Part shown: in pieces, positions 1-8,153 of the stretch
Numbering within the stretch: the stretch's first letter is position 1
Layout of the letters: every line of letters starts with the position of its first letter
Assembly (NCBI RefSeq): GCF_004792655.1
Contig: NZ_SRZC01000009.1
Span: 1-64,000, forward strand
Source: Palleniella muris
GTDB taxonomy: Bacteria; Bacteroidota; Bacteroidia; Bacteroidales; Bacteroidaceae
Length of the DNA stretch: 64,000 nt
Direction of reading: 5' to 3'
Translations under genes and position numbers: made by a program
Notes under the pieces: generated by a model
Told to the model about the DNA's origin: nothing
Database searches by the model: none
Seen by the model: only the letters and a program-made list of their open reading frames with translations

Positions 1-303
1 GACGGCTTGTTCTGCAACCTTGACGCAGGCTTTGACGGCTTGAAACTGCGCCTTGCCATGGACAAGCATGGCATAATCTCCAACGTGTGCCCAAACCGCA
101 GGAATGGCACAGACTCTTCGGAAGAGTATCTGTTTGATGAACTGATGTACAAAGAACGGTGGACAGTAGAGAGGACGAATGCATGGATGGACGGATTCAG
201 GGCTGTGCTTATACGGTTTGACACAACTGTGGATAGCTGGAAAGGGTGGAACTATCTGGCATTCATAGTCATGTTTGTTAAAAAATGTCTTAAATACAAT
301 TAG
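1..303 (+). CDS. IS5-like transposase, C-terminal fragment (5' end outside the window)
   Basis: The reading frame is already open at base 1, so the start lies outside the window. The 98 or so visible residues match the C-terminal half of a DDE transposase of the IS5 kind: an aspartate in NLDAGFD, then the stretch ERWTVERTNAWMDGF with the Arg/Val-Glu-Arg arrangement that carries the final catalytic Glu, then a short hydrophobic tail. The TAG stop at 301-303 is clean. No terminal inverted repeat could be identified between the stop and purE, so the element boundary is not defined. Whether the gene is intact cannot be judged. The family assignment is by motif only. Confidence 0.75.
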   Translation, partial: DGLFCNLDAGFDGLKLRLAMDKHGIISNVCPNRRNGTDSSEEYLFDELMYKERWTVERTNAWMDGFRAVLIRFDTTVDSWKGWNYLAFIVMFVKKCLKYN

Positions 304-381
304 TTTAAACAACTTCAATAAGGAGAACAGACAGCTACAAACGCAAAAACAACATAAAACAACAATAAAAACTACAGAAAC

Positions 382-891
382 ATGAAACCATTGGTATCAA
401 TCATCATGGGCAGCACAAGCGACCTGCCGGTAATGGAAAAGGCTATGAAATTCCTCGACGAGCAGCAGATTCCTTTCGAAGTGAACGCTCTCTCAGCCCA
501 CCGCACTCCCGATGCAGTGGAGGATTTCGCAAAGAATGCTGCCGCACGTGGCATAAAAGTGATTATCGCCGCTGCCGGAATGGCTGCCGCACTGCCGGGA
601 GTCATCGCAGCATCCACGACACTTCCCGTCATAGGTGTGCCTGTCAAAGGCAGCGTGCTTGACGGTGTGGACGCTCTCTACTCCATCATCCAGATGCCGC
701 CGGGAATCCCTGTCGCCACCGTAGGTGTCAACGCGTCACTCAACGCGGCTATCCTCGCAATGGAGATGATAGCCCTCTCCGACACAGCCGTGGCAGAACG
801 CCTCGCTAACTACAAGGCTTCTCTCTGCAAGAAGATAGAGAAGGCTAACCAGGACCTCGCCGAGGTGAAGTACACTTACAAGACTAACTGA
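382..891 (+). CDS. purE: N5-carboxyaminoimidazole ribonucleotide mutase (PurE)
   Basis: Cytosolic purine enzyme that converts N5-CAIR to CAIR. It is 169 aa, the usual length for a class I PurE. The N-terminal MGSTSDLPVM phosphate-binding loop, the SAHRTP motif with the catalytic His, and the VDALYSIIQMPPGIPVATV segment are all present. The position that is His in the E. coli GAAHLPG motif is Ala here (GMAAALPG); I believe this is seen in other Bacteroidota, but that is from memory. The ATG follows an A-rich leader with no Shine-Dalgarno site, as is normal for this phylum. The stop is 9 nt from the ispG start, so the two are probably cotranscribed. Confidence 0.95.
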   Translation: MKPLVSIIMGSTSDLPVMEKAMKFLDEQQIPFEVNALSAHRTPDAVEDFAKNAAARGIKVIIAAAGMAAALPGVIAASTTLPVIGVPVKGSVLDGVDALYSIIQMPPGIPVATVGVNASLNAAILAMEMIALSDTAVAERLANYKASLCKKIEKANQDLAEVKYTYKTN

Positions 892-900
892 CACCGGACC

Positions 901-2286
901 ATGGAAAGAAGAAGGACTACCGTCACACATGTCGGCACAACTGCCATCGGCGGAGACAACCCGATACGTGTGCAGTCGATGACAACCACCAACACCAACG
1001 ACACCGTGGCTTGCGTCGAGCAAACCAAACGCATCGTGACTGCCGGCGGAGAGCTTGTCCGCCTGACAACGCAGGGCAACCGCGAGGCGGAGAACATGCG
1101 CAACATCTCTGCCGCTCTCAAGGCGGAAGGCATCATGACTCCTCTCGTTGCCGACGTGCATTTCAATGCAAACGTGGCGGACACGGCGGCACTTTACTGT
1201 GAGAAGGTGCGCATAAACCCCGGAAACTATGTCGACCCGGCAAGGACTTTCAAGCAGTTGGAGTACACGGACGAGGAATATGCAGCCGAACTGCGTAAGA
1301 TTGAAAGCCGCTTCGTGCCGTTCCTCGACATCTGCCGCGAGCACAACACCGCCGTGCGCATAGGCGTAAACCACGGCTCACTGTCCGACCGCATCATGTC
1401 ACGCTACGGCGACACTCCTGCGGGAATCGTCGAGTCATGCCTCGAATTCCTGCGCATCTGCCGCAAGGAGGACTTCAACGATGTCGTCATCTCCATAAAA
1501 GCGTCCAACACAGTGGTCATGGTGCAGAGCGTGCGCCTGCTTGTCGAAGCTATGGACAAGGAGGATATGCACTACCCATTGCACCTCGGTGTGACGGAAG
1601 CGGGCGAGGGTGAGGACGGCAGAATAAAGTCTGCCGTGGGCATCGGAGCACTCCTGACCGAAGGAATAGGCGACACAATCCGTGTGAGTCTTTCCGAAGA
1701 GCCGGAATGCGAGATACCTGTGGCGAAAAAACTCGTGGCTGCAATCGCCGAATGTGCCGGAAAAAGGGAGAACGCTGTCATAACCGACGGCACACTTTTC
1801 CTGTCGTTCAGTGAGGACAATCTTGAGGATTTGCAGCTGAAAGCGGCAATGTCGGCAGGCGCACTGCTTATCGACGGCAAGGCGAAAGACCTTGTAATAG
1901 AAAACCATTCCGCACTTCTCGACACTGACCTCACCGCCCTTGCCGACAGCATCTTGCAGGCAGCACGAGTACGCTTCACAAAACCTGAGTTCATCTCCTG
2001 CCCCGGTTGCGGCCGCACGCTCTACGACCTCCAGTCAACAATAGCACGCATAAAAGAAGCCGTGAACAGCGAAGCGGAGCACGACAGCCGTTTCAAGACA
2101 CTGAAAATCGGTATCATGGGCTGCATAGTCAACGGTCCGGGCGAAATGGCGGACGCTGATTTCGGCTATGTCGGAGCAGGTCCGGGCCGCGTCTCCCTCT
2201 ACAAGCAGAAGGAGTGTGTGCAGAAGAACATCCCTGCCGAAGAGGCGGTGGAGCGTCTCATGGAACTTATAAAGGCAAACATTTAA
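901..2286 (+). CDS. ispG: 4-hydroxy-3-methylbut-2-en-1-yl diphosphate synthase (IspG/GcpE)
   Basis: MEP-pathway iron-sulfur enzyme that turns MEcPP into HMBPP for isoprenoid synthesis. The TIM-barrel part covers roughly residues 1-265 (IRVQSMTTTNT, VRLTTQG, VADVHFNANVA, RIGVNHGSL, HLGVTEAGEG). The C-terminal [4Fe-4S] domain has Cys367 and Cys370 (SCPGCGRTL), Cys408 (MGCIVNGPGE) and the following Glu415. Between them lies an insert of about 100 residues (about 261-363). This is longer than the E. coli linker but, as I recall, much shorter than the insert in Bacteroides IspG of about 600 aa. The whole protein is 461 aa. The start at 901 is 9 nt after purE. A 9-bp repeat tract begins 6 nt after the stop. 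Confidence 0.95.
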   Translation: MERRRTTVTHVGTTAIGGDNPIRVQSMTTTNTNDTVACVEQTKRIVTAGGELVRLTTQGNREAENMRNISAALKAEGIMTPLVADVHFNANVADTAALYCEKVRINPGNYVDPARTFKQLEYTDEEYAAELRKIESRFVPFLDICREHNTAVRIGVNHGSLSDRIMSRYGDTPAGIVESCLEFLRICRKEDFNDVVISIKASNTVVMVQSVRLLVEAMDKEDMHYPLHLGVTEAGEGEDGRIKSAVGIGALLTEGIGDTIRVSLSEEPECEIPVAKKLVAAIAECAGKRENAVITDGTLFLSFSEDNLEDLQLKAAMSAGALLIDGKAKDLVIENHSALLDTDLTALADSILQAARVRFTKPEFISCPGCGRTLYDLQSTIARIKEAVNSEAEHDSRFKTLKIGIMGCIVNGPGEMADADFGYVGAGPGRVSLYKQKECVQKNIPAEEAVERLMELIKANI

Positions 2287-2292
2287 TCAGGT

Positions 2293-2364
2293 TTGTCAGT
2301 ATTGTCAGTCGCGAAAACAGCGTCAGTACCGTCAGTACTGACACAACTGACAATATTGGCGCGA
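2293..2364 (+). repeat. Family A 9-bp periodic tract, leader of the acid phosphatase gene
   Basis: Eight consecutive 9-bp units: five carry the core (TTGTCAGTA, TTGTCAGTC, GCGTCAGTA, CCGTCAGTA, CTGACAATA) and three are degenerate. The tract fills most of the gap between the ispG stop and the phosphatase start at 2394. The phase is exactly 9 throughout. The same kind of unit recurs in leaders at 16401, 18978, 38311, 41544, 44170, 62886 and 63966. Confidence 0.85.
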
Positions 2365-2393
2365 CCTACAACCCTGCCAAACAACAACCCAAA

Positions 2394-3125
2394 ATGAAAC
2401 CAATCCATCTCATCATCGCCCTCTTCCTCCTTGTCCTGCCTGCCTCTGCGCAGAAAGAGATAAAGAACCAGAAATGGGGCTACGGCTTGACATTCCTCGA
2501 TGAAGGCGACAGTATGCCCGACGCCCTGCACTACCTCCCGGCACCACCGGAGTTCGGAACGGAGGAATTCACCAACGACAGCATCATCTACGAAAAGGGC
2601 AAGCGCCTGCGTCTCACGGCACGCGGCGACACAGCCGTAATGGATGCCAACACATCCATAGCGTACTATCTCAAACGCTTCTCGCCCGCCGTGGGCAAAG
2701 AACTGACCGAAAAGAACTGCCCTGTGCTCACAAAGACCCTGAAAGGGCTGATGCAGGACGTGCGAGGCGGCATACAGCACGCCAAGAACACCTTCGCGCG
2801 CCACCGCCCATACCAGCATTTCAAGGAGGCGACCCCTATCCCCGAGGACGAGGGACCTACGGACTACACATCCTATCCGTCAGGCCACACCGTGCGCGCA
2901 TGGGCGGCTGCGATGCTCCTCACCGCCATCTATCCCGAGCATGGAACGGAAATCATGCGCGTAGGCTATGAACTCGGTGCCAGCCGCACTATCGTGGGCT
3001 TCCACTACCAGAGCGACACCGACGCCGCACGCCTTTGCGCAAGCGCAGGTTTCGCACGCCTCTGTGCAAAGGAAAGTTTCCTCAAAGCCCTCGAAAACTG
3101 CAAGAAAGAGGCACGGAAGCTGTGA
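2394..3125 (+). CDS. Secreted PAP2-superfamily acid phosphatase
   Basis: Class A non-specific acid phosphatase-like enzyme, expected in the periplasm. I chose the ATG at 2394 because it begins a clear signal peptide (MKPIHLIIALFLLVLPASAQ); the frame stays open upstream through the 9-bp repeat, which would give a false N-terminal extension. The vanadate-sensitive phosphatase signature is complete: K-x6-RP (KNTFARHRP), PSGHT, and SR-x5-H-x3-D (SRTIVGFHYQSD). Mature length is about 224 aa, typical of PhoN/PhoC-like proteins. The substrate is unknown; phosphomonoesters are most likely from the family. It lies 3' of ispG and converges on the ATPase gene. Confidence 0.9.
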   Translation: MKPIHLIIALFLLVLPASAQKEIKNQKWGYGLTFLDEGDSMPDALHYLPAPPEFGTEEFTNDSIIYEKGKRLRLTARGDTAVMDANTSIAYYLKRFSPAVGKELTEKNCPVLTKTLKGLMQDVRGGIQHAKNTFARHRPYQHFKEATPIPEDEGPTDYTSYPSGHTVRAWAAAMLLTAIYPEHGTEIMRVGYELGASRTIVGFHYQSDTDAARLCASAGFARLCAKESFLKALENCKKEARKL

Positions 3126-3226
3126 TGTCGCATAAAACACACTATACTGACAACAAGAAACAGCTGTGCATTTCAGCACACAGCTGTCGAAGATAACAGA
3201 TTGTTGGCAAATTGTTGACATGGCAC

Positions 3227-3313
3227 AAGGTAACACTTGACCATGCAAAAGGTAACGTTTTACATCACGAAAGGTAACCTTTTACCATGCAAAAGGTTAC
3301 CTTTGGAAATGCT
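3227..3313. repeat. Family B array of 22-bp units with palindromic cores
   Basis: Four units, three of exactly 22 bp (3248-3269, 3270-3291, 3292-3313) and the first of 21 bp. Each starts AAAGGTAAC or AAAGGTTAC and has a self-complementary core (best copy AAAGGTTACCTTT) joined by a spacer such as TTACCATGC. It sits between the convergent 3' ends of the phosphatase and ATPase genes. There is no unique spacer, so it is not a CRISPR. Confidence 0.85.
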
Positions 3314-3378
3314 GCATCTGCCAGGTATGTTTCTCATGCGGATTCTTGAGGATTTCTGAGGATTATCCCCACGTATCT

Positions 3379-4509
3379 TCAGAATCCGCATGAGACTCTC
3401 AACCATATACCCATGAAGCGGTCATAGACTTGGTAGCTGTTACCATTGTCCATGACAAACTCGTTCTTCAGCAGGTTCTCCAGTGCGCGGTTGATGCTGC
3501 TCGATGCGCCTAACGAATGGCTTTGCAGGAAATCCTTTCCATTGATGCTCTCCACAGTGCCTTCCTTGGCAATGGCTGTCAGCAGCTTCCGCTGGTTGAG
3601 GGTCAGCATGGAGAGCTGTTGCTGGAAATTAAACTCCTCCTCGCTGATTATTATCCTTATGCATTCGTTGATGTCCGGCTCACAGACATTGCCTTCGCAA
3701 ATCTCGAAAACCTTGTTCAACAGACGCTGTATGTACCACGTGTGCCCGAACAATACTGTGTACAGATAATGGAAAGTGCCTTCATCCATCGTGATACCCC
3801 TTTTGGCAAAGTGGCATGCGGCAAACCTATGGTATTTCCTTTCGTCAATGCTTCCGATGTGCATCTTCTGCGTGCTTTGGTAGAAAGGTCGTTTCGGTGA
3901 CATGAACATGTCAAGCATTATATGGCGCTTGCTGCCTGAAAATATGAAACTTACGTTCGGAAGGAACTGGATGTGGGAGCGAATCATAGCCTCTGCCCCT
4001 TTCTCCGGATATTCCGTTATCTGCTGGAACTCGTCGATGGCGACGACACATTCCCTGCCACTCTGCTTCATATACTCGAAAATCTCTCCCAATGTCTGCT
4101 CTGCATTGTCAGGGACAAAATCGAGAGTCACCGACGGCGCGCCCGTCATGCTGTCGACAGAGACAACAGGACGGCAGCTTTTGAAGAACGATGTCAGTCT
4201 GCCGAGCATCGTTTCGCTGAATGAATCCAGCTGCCCGAGGATGGTTTGGGCTAACAGCAGTGTGAACTCTCTAAGCGAATTGGTGGGGAAAATGTCAAGA
4301 TAGAAGCATTTCACTTCCGGCATGTCCTTGCCTATACGGTGGAAAGCGTTATGTATGAGCCCTGTCTTGCCCATGCGCCGGCTACTCACCAGTGTGATGT
4401 TCCTCCCGTTTTCCAGCGCGGAAATTAGGGTCGCGGTCTCTTCTTCGCGGTCGCAGAAGAACTCCGGACTGATGTATCCGTATGTCAGGAAAGGGTTCTT
4501 TGTCTTCAT
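3379..4509 (-). CDS. AAA-type ATPase of the archaeal ATPase_2 family (PF01637-like)
   Basis: A 376-aa NTPase of a family common in Bacteroidales. Visible features are an N-terminal NPFLTYGYISPEFFCDREEE entry motif, a Walker A loop (SSRRMGKTGL), a Walker B-like segment (ECVVAIDEFQQI), the sensor-type FSGSKRHIM, and a C-terminal winged-helix-like region (LTLNQRKLLTAIAKEG, then RALENLLKNEFV). The cellular role of these proteins is unknown; roles in DNA-related or defence processes are sometimes proposed. It is a single gene with its own promoter and an operator-like repeat upstream, and it converges on the acid phosphatase gene. Confidence 0.85.
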   Translation of the reverse strand: MKTKNPFLTYGYISPEFFCDREEETATLISALENGRNITLVSSRRMGKTGLIHNAFHRIGKDMPEVKCFYLDIFPTNSLREFTLLLAQTILGQLDSFSETMLGRLTSFFKSCRPVVSVDSMTGAPSVTLDFVPDNAEQTLGEIFEYMKQSGRECVVAIDEFQQITEYPEKGAEAMIRSHIQFLPNVSFIFSGSKRHIMLDMFMSPKRPFYQSTQKMHIGSIDERKYHRFAACHFAKRGITMDEGTFHYLYTVLFGHTWYIQRLLNKVFEICEGNVCEPDINECIRIIISEEEFNFQQQLSMLTLNQRKLLTAIAKEGTVESINGKDFLQSHSLGASSSINRALENLLKNEFVMDNGNSYQVYDRFMGIWLRVSCGF

Positions 4510-4544
4510 TGTAACGGTCTTTGTGTTAGGATTTTATGCTTATT

Positions 4545-4571
4545 GCGCAAATTGCGTAACGCAAATTGCGC
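4545..4571. promoter_or_regulatory. Paired CGCAAATTGCG repeat at the ATPase promoter, candidate operator
   Basis: Two copies of CGCAAATTGCG (4546-4556 and 4560-4570) lie 14 bp apart, and each copy is nearly palindromic. They start 3 bp inside the -7 box of the ATPase promoter and cover the expected transcription start, where a repressor would block initiation. That they are an operator is inference. Confidence 0.55.
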
Positions 4572-4573
4572 TA

Positions 4574-4604
4574 CAAAGATAAGCATTTAATTTTGAAAAA
4601 CAAA
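4574..4604 (-). promoter_or_regulatory. Bacteroidota-type promoter of the ATPase gene
   Basis: On the minus strand TTTG (4601-4604), 19 nt, TATCTTTG (4574-4581). This is an exact match to the -33/-7 consensus of the primary sigma factor of Bacteroidota. Confidence 0.75.
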
Positions 4605-4767
4605 GAAATTCGCGTCATTTTGATTGCGAGAAGGTGGAAAGCGGGGAAATGGACAGGCAGGAAAAGAAACTTTCCAATTTATTGCATCAATTATAAAATA
4701 AACAAGGTCGTTTTGCGTTAAAAACTAAAGGACTATGATTCTGCGGGCTTCTCCGCAATGAAGATTT

Positions 4768-6357
4768 ATGAGAATGACAAAGAGAACATATACATTGGTG
4801 GCGGCGGTGTTGGGCAGCCTGTCCGTCTTCGGGCAGACTGAGGGCGGTGCAGATGCAAAGCGCGACATCTTCTCCGGCATAGGTGCGTATGCCGAGACAC
4901 AGGTGACGGTGGGCAAAGGGCACAATCCTTTGTGGCTCAACGCCAACAAATACGGTCTCTCGTCGCTCGATTCGGACAACGGATACTTGCGTGTGGCGGT
5001 GGAGCGTGATGTCGCTGCCGACAGCACACGACGGTGGGGAGTGGGCTACGGGCTGGACATCGCCACGGCGTACAACACGACCTCGTCGTTCATTGTGCAG
5101 CAGGCGTATTTTGAGGGGCGTTACAAGCTCGGTTCGCTGACCATAGGCAGCAAGCAGCAGCCTATGGAACTGCGTGACAATGAGCTTGCAAGCGGTGCGC
5201 AGACCCTCGGCATCAATGCGCGTCCCGTGCCTCAGGTGCGCCTCGGGCTTAACGACTACTGGACGATTCCTATACTCGGCAGGTGGTTTGCCTTCAAGGG
5301 TCATCTCGCCTTCGGCATGATGACCGACGGCAACTGGCAGGAATCGTTTGCCAAAGGGACACCGAACAAATGGAACAAGAACACGCGCTATCATCAGAAA
5401 TCCGGCTATCTGCGCATTGGAAAGGACGATGAACATCATCATCTGACACTTACTCTCGGACTGGAAATGGCAGCGCAGTTCGGCGGAACTGTCTACAACT
5501 GGGCAGGAACGGACGAGAACGAGAACCATGAGGAGGCGGTCAAGCTGAAGAACAACCTCGGAAGCTACTGGAATGCCTTTGTAGGCAGTGCGACAGCCGA
5601 TGCCGGTGAGGGGATTTATGAGAACGCCGAAGGCAACATCCTCGGTTCGTGGGTGGCACGGTTGCAGTGGAATGACGACCGTGTGACGGCAGGACTGTAC
5701 ATGGACCATTACTTTGAGGACCATTCGGGACTGTTCTTCCTCGATTATGACGGCTACGGTTCGGGCGAGAACTGGAATGTGAAGGAGCGCAGCCGGTATT
5801 TCGTTTATTCATTGAAGGACTTCAATCTCGGCTTTGACTTGCAGTTGAAGAAGGTGAAAATCGTCAACAAATTCGTGCTGGAATACATGAACACCACGTA
5901 CCAGTCCGGTCCTATCTACCATGACCGCACGGAGAACATCAGCGACCATGTTGCCGGACGGGACGACTACTATAACCACTATTGCCTTTCCGGGTGGCAG
6001 CATTGGGGGCAGGTGATGGGCAATCCGCTGTACCTCTCCCCTCTTTACAACGATGACGGGTACATAGGAACGCACTGCAACCGCTTCCGCGCTGTGCATT
6101 TCGGTGTTGCCGGCGACCCTCTTCAGGGACTGCACTACCGCCTGAAGGCAAGCTGGCAGAAGGGTTGGGGCAGGTATGCAGACCCATACATGTCACCGAA
6201 GGAGAACACGAGCCTGCTTCTCGAGGCCTCCTACCGCACTCCGAAAGAGTCCTCTTTCCTGCGCCCTGTGACCTTCACCCTCGGACTTGGCGCGGACTTC
6301 GGTGAGCTTCGCGGCGACAACAAGGCAGTGCAGATGACGGTAAAGTATGAGCTTTAG
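4768..6357 (+). CDS. Outer-membrane capsule assembly Wzi-like protein
   Basis: A 529-aa beta-barrel of the Cap_assembl_Wzi type. It has a signal peptide (TLVAAVLGSLSVFGQ), then an early conserved block (NPLWLNANKYGLSS), and a series of amphipathic strands with alternating aromatic residues up to a C-terminal strand ending in KYEL. The family holds or retains capsule or other surface polysaccharide at the outer membrane. The start could be the ATG at 4768 or the one six bases later; both give the same signal peptide. It precedes a small lipoprotein and a WecA-like initiator, consistent with a role in surface glycan biology. Confidence 0.8.
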   Translation: MRMTKRTYTLVAAVLGSLSVFGQTEGGADAKRDIFSGIGAYAETQVTVGKGHNPLWLNANKYGLSSLDSDNGYLRVAVERDVAADSTRRWGVGYGLDIATAYNTTSSFIVQQAYFEGRYKLGSLTIGSKQQPMELRDNELASGAQTLGINARPVPQVRLGLNDYWTIPILGRWFAFKGHLAFGMMTDGNWQESFAKGTPNKWNKNTRYHQKSGYLRIGKDDEHHHLTLTLGLEMAAQFGGTVYNWAGTDENENHEEAVKLKNNLGSYWNAFVGSATADAGEGIYENAEGNILGSWVARLQWNDDRVTAGLYMDHYFEDHSGLFFLDYDGYGSGENWNVKERSRYFVYSLKDFNLGFDLQLKKVKIVNKFVLEYMNTTYQSGPIYHDRTENISDHVAGRDDYYNHYCLSGWQHWGQVMGNPLYLSPLYNDDGYIGTHCNRFRAVHFGVAGDPLQGLHYRLKASWQKGWGRYADPYMSPKENTSLLLEASYRTPKESSFLRPVTFTLGLGADFGELRGDNKAVQMTVKYEL

Positions 6358-6373
6358 TTTTTCACAAACCTAA

Positions 6374-6404
6374 CAAGTTGTCAAATTGTCAAGTTGTCAA
6401 ATTA
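6374..6404 (+). repeat. 8-bp variant of the leader repeat, before the lipoprotein gene
   Basis: Tandem CAAGTTGT / CAAATTGT units, about 3.9 copies with an 8-bp period, placed 16 nt before the ATG at 6421. The TTGTCAA core and the position resemble family A, but the period is 8 rather than 9. Confidence 0.65.
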
Positions 6405-6420
6405 GAAAAAAACACAAACC

Positions 6421-6858
6421 ATGAAAAAAACAATCTACGCCATAATCCTCTCGGCTGTGCTTGCGGCATGCTCGCTGCACAGTTCCGACAACGGCAAACT
6501 GGACGGCTACTGGTCGTTAAGGCAGGTGGACACGCTCAGCAGCGGTGTCTCTGTGGACTACAGCGGGCAGCGTGTGTTCTGGGCTTTCCAGGCAGACTTG
6601 ATGCAGTCGGAGGACATGCCCACAAGAATGCAGTTCGTCTACCGTTTCAGCCATGCAAAAGACACAGTGGCTGTCACCGAACCTTATCTCTCCGACCGTA
6701 CCTTGGGGGATGGGAAAGTGACGGAAGACAAATGGTTTGCCGACATCAACCGCCACGGAATCAACAGTCTGCAAGACTCCTTTTTCGTAGAGCGGCTGAC
6801 GGGAGACAGAATGGTGCTGCGTGACAAGATGCTTCGTCTGCACTTTGAGAAATATTGA
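6421..6858 (+). CDS. Small lipoprotein, possibly DUF4847-like
   Basis: A 145-aa protein with a lipoprotein signal peptide (MKKTIYAIILSAVLAAC, lipobox LAAC). The mature part starts with DGYWSLRQVDTL and looks like an all-beta, lipocalin-like fold, as in small Bacteroidales lipoproteins; the DUF4847 suggestion is from memory. It is probably attached to the outer membrane. Function is unknown. It lies between the Wzi-like gene and a WecA-like gene in the same orientation. Confidence 0.65.
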   Translation: MKKTIYAIILSAVLAACSLHSSDNGKLDGYWSLRQVDTLSSGVSVDYSGQRVFWAFQADLMQSEDMPTRMQFVYRFSHAKDTVAVTEPYLSDRTLGDGKVTEDKWFADINRHGINSLQDSFFVERLTGDRMVLRDKMLRLHFEKY

Positions 6859-6903
6859 AAAGGCATCAGGACTGACTATTATAGAACATACAAAGGACTT
6901 ACA

Positions 6904-8025
6904 ATGAACGTTATATTTGTTTTGGCTGTGACCTTCGTCATCACCCTCTGCATAGGCATTTTCCTCACCCCGCGTGTGGTGGCTGTGGCGAAAGAGCTCC
7001 ACCTCTATGACCTTCCCGACAGCAGGAAGGTGCATCAGATTCCCATTCCGAGGGTGGGCGGCGTGATGTTCCTCCCCACTGTGGTCATTGCTATTACGCT
7101 TGTGCTGGTGGTACTGCTGCGCATGGGCGTGATGGGCGACAAGGTTTGGGAAGGTGCCACGATACAGCATTTCATGGCATATATGGCAGGGGCGATGATG
7201 CTCTATGTCATAGGATTGTACGACGACATACACGGAGTGGGCTACAAGATGAAGTTCTGCGTGCAGATTTCTGCCGCCGTGCTGCTCTGCGTGAGCGGAC
7301 TTTGGGTGGCAGACTTCTCCTATGTCTTCTTCATCCGTGCCGTCCCGTTTTGGATAGGCATGCCTTTCACGGTGCTCTTCGTGGTCTATGTCACCAACGC
7401 CATGAACCTTATCGACGGCATTGACGGACTTGCATCGGGGCTGTCCATAGTGGCGATGACGGTGATTGCCGGGCTGAACATCATCTCCGGGAACTTCACG
7501 TGGGCACTGATTCCGGTGGCTTATCTCGGAGTGCTTGTCTCTTTCTTTTATTATAATGTGTTCTGCAAGCGCGACAAGACCTTCATGGGCGATGCAGGAA
7601 GCCTCACTCTGGGCTTCACGCTGTCGTTCCTTATCCTGCATTTCTGGCAAAAGGACCCGGTGTGGAATGTCTCTCTCCACAACATTGGTATAGTGGCGCT
7701 GAGCACACTTGCCATACCTCTGCTCGACGTTGTGCGCGTTTTCGCCTCCCGTCTGCGTGACGGACGCAACCCGTTCCTGCCGGACAAGAACCATATCCAC
7801 CACAAACTCCTGCGCGCCGGACTTACGGGAAGGATGACGATGGTGGCGATACTGCTCCTGTCTGTCATGTTCATCACGGTCAATTATCTTGTCTCCAACA
7901 TCAGCCAGACACTGATGATTGTCGTCGATGTGCTGCTTTTCGTGGTTATGCACTATGCCATAAACTTCTTTATCTTCAGGAAAGAGGGGCGCGGTAATGT
8001 CTGGGACAAGACATTCTCGTTATGA
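6904..8025 (+). CDS. MraY/WecA-family undecaprenyl-phosphate sugar-1-phosphate transferase
   Basis: Integral membrane enzyme that moves a HexNAc-1-phosphate from a UDP-sugar to undecaprenyl phosphate, starting a lipid-linked glycan. The family motifs are present: YDDIHGVGYKMK (Asp pair), NAMNLIDGIDGL, KTFMGDAGSLTLGF, and the WecA/TagO-type DKNHIHHKLL loop. About ten hydrophobic segments can be counted in 373 aa. The HIHH loop favours WecA/TagO rather than MraY. It starts 45 nt after the lipoprotein gene. It may serve the glycosyltransferase clusters found later in the window. Confidence 0.9.
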   Translation: MNVIFVLAVTFVITLCIGIFLTPRVVAVAKELHLYDLPDSRKVHQIPIPRVGGVMFLPTVVIAITLVLVVLLRMGVMGDKVWEGATIQHFMAYMAGAMMLYVIGLYDDIHGVGYKMKFCVQISAAVLLCVSGLWVADFSYVFFIRAVPFWIGMPFTVLFVVYVTNAMNLIDGIDGLASGLSIVAMTVIAGLNIISGNFTWALIPVAYLGVLVSFFYYNVFCKRDKTFMGDAGSLTLGFTLSFLILHFWQKDPVWNVSLHNIGIVALSTLAIPLLDVVRVFASRLRDGRNPFLPDKNHIHHKLLRAGLTGRMTMVAILLLSVMFITVNYLVSNISQTLMIVVDVLLFVVMHYAINFFIFRKEGRGNVWDKTFSL

Positions 8026-8153
8026 AAACTCCGAATGGCACTTGCCGGAACCATATTCCGAAGTGGCTGTATGAAAACCATGGGAAGCTATTGCATACTA
8101 TTCTTTTCCGTAGTGCAGAATGAGTTTTAATGTTTTTTTAGTGAGTGCTCAAC

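Noticed and set aside
3227..3313. Possible CRISPR array (regular 22-bp repeats)
   Set aside because: Units are contiguous with no unique spacers, the repeats vary, and there are no cas genes nearby.
4687..5724. Minus-strand open frame opposite the Wzi-like gene
   Set aside because: Shadow frame with no family motif; the plus strand encodes a recognisable barrel.
6517..7953. Long minus-strand open frame opposite the lipoprotein and WecA-like genes
   Set aside because: A His- and Gln-rich shadow of the coding strand; no domain, and the plus-strand genes are clear.
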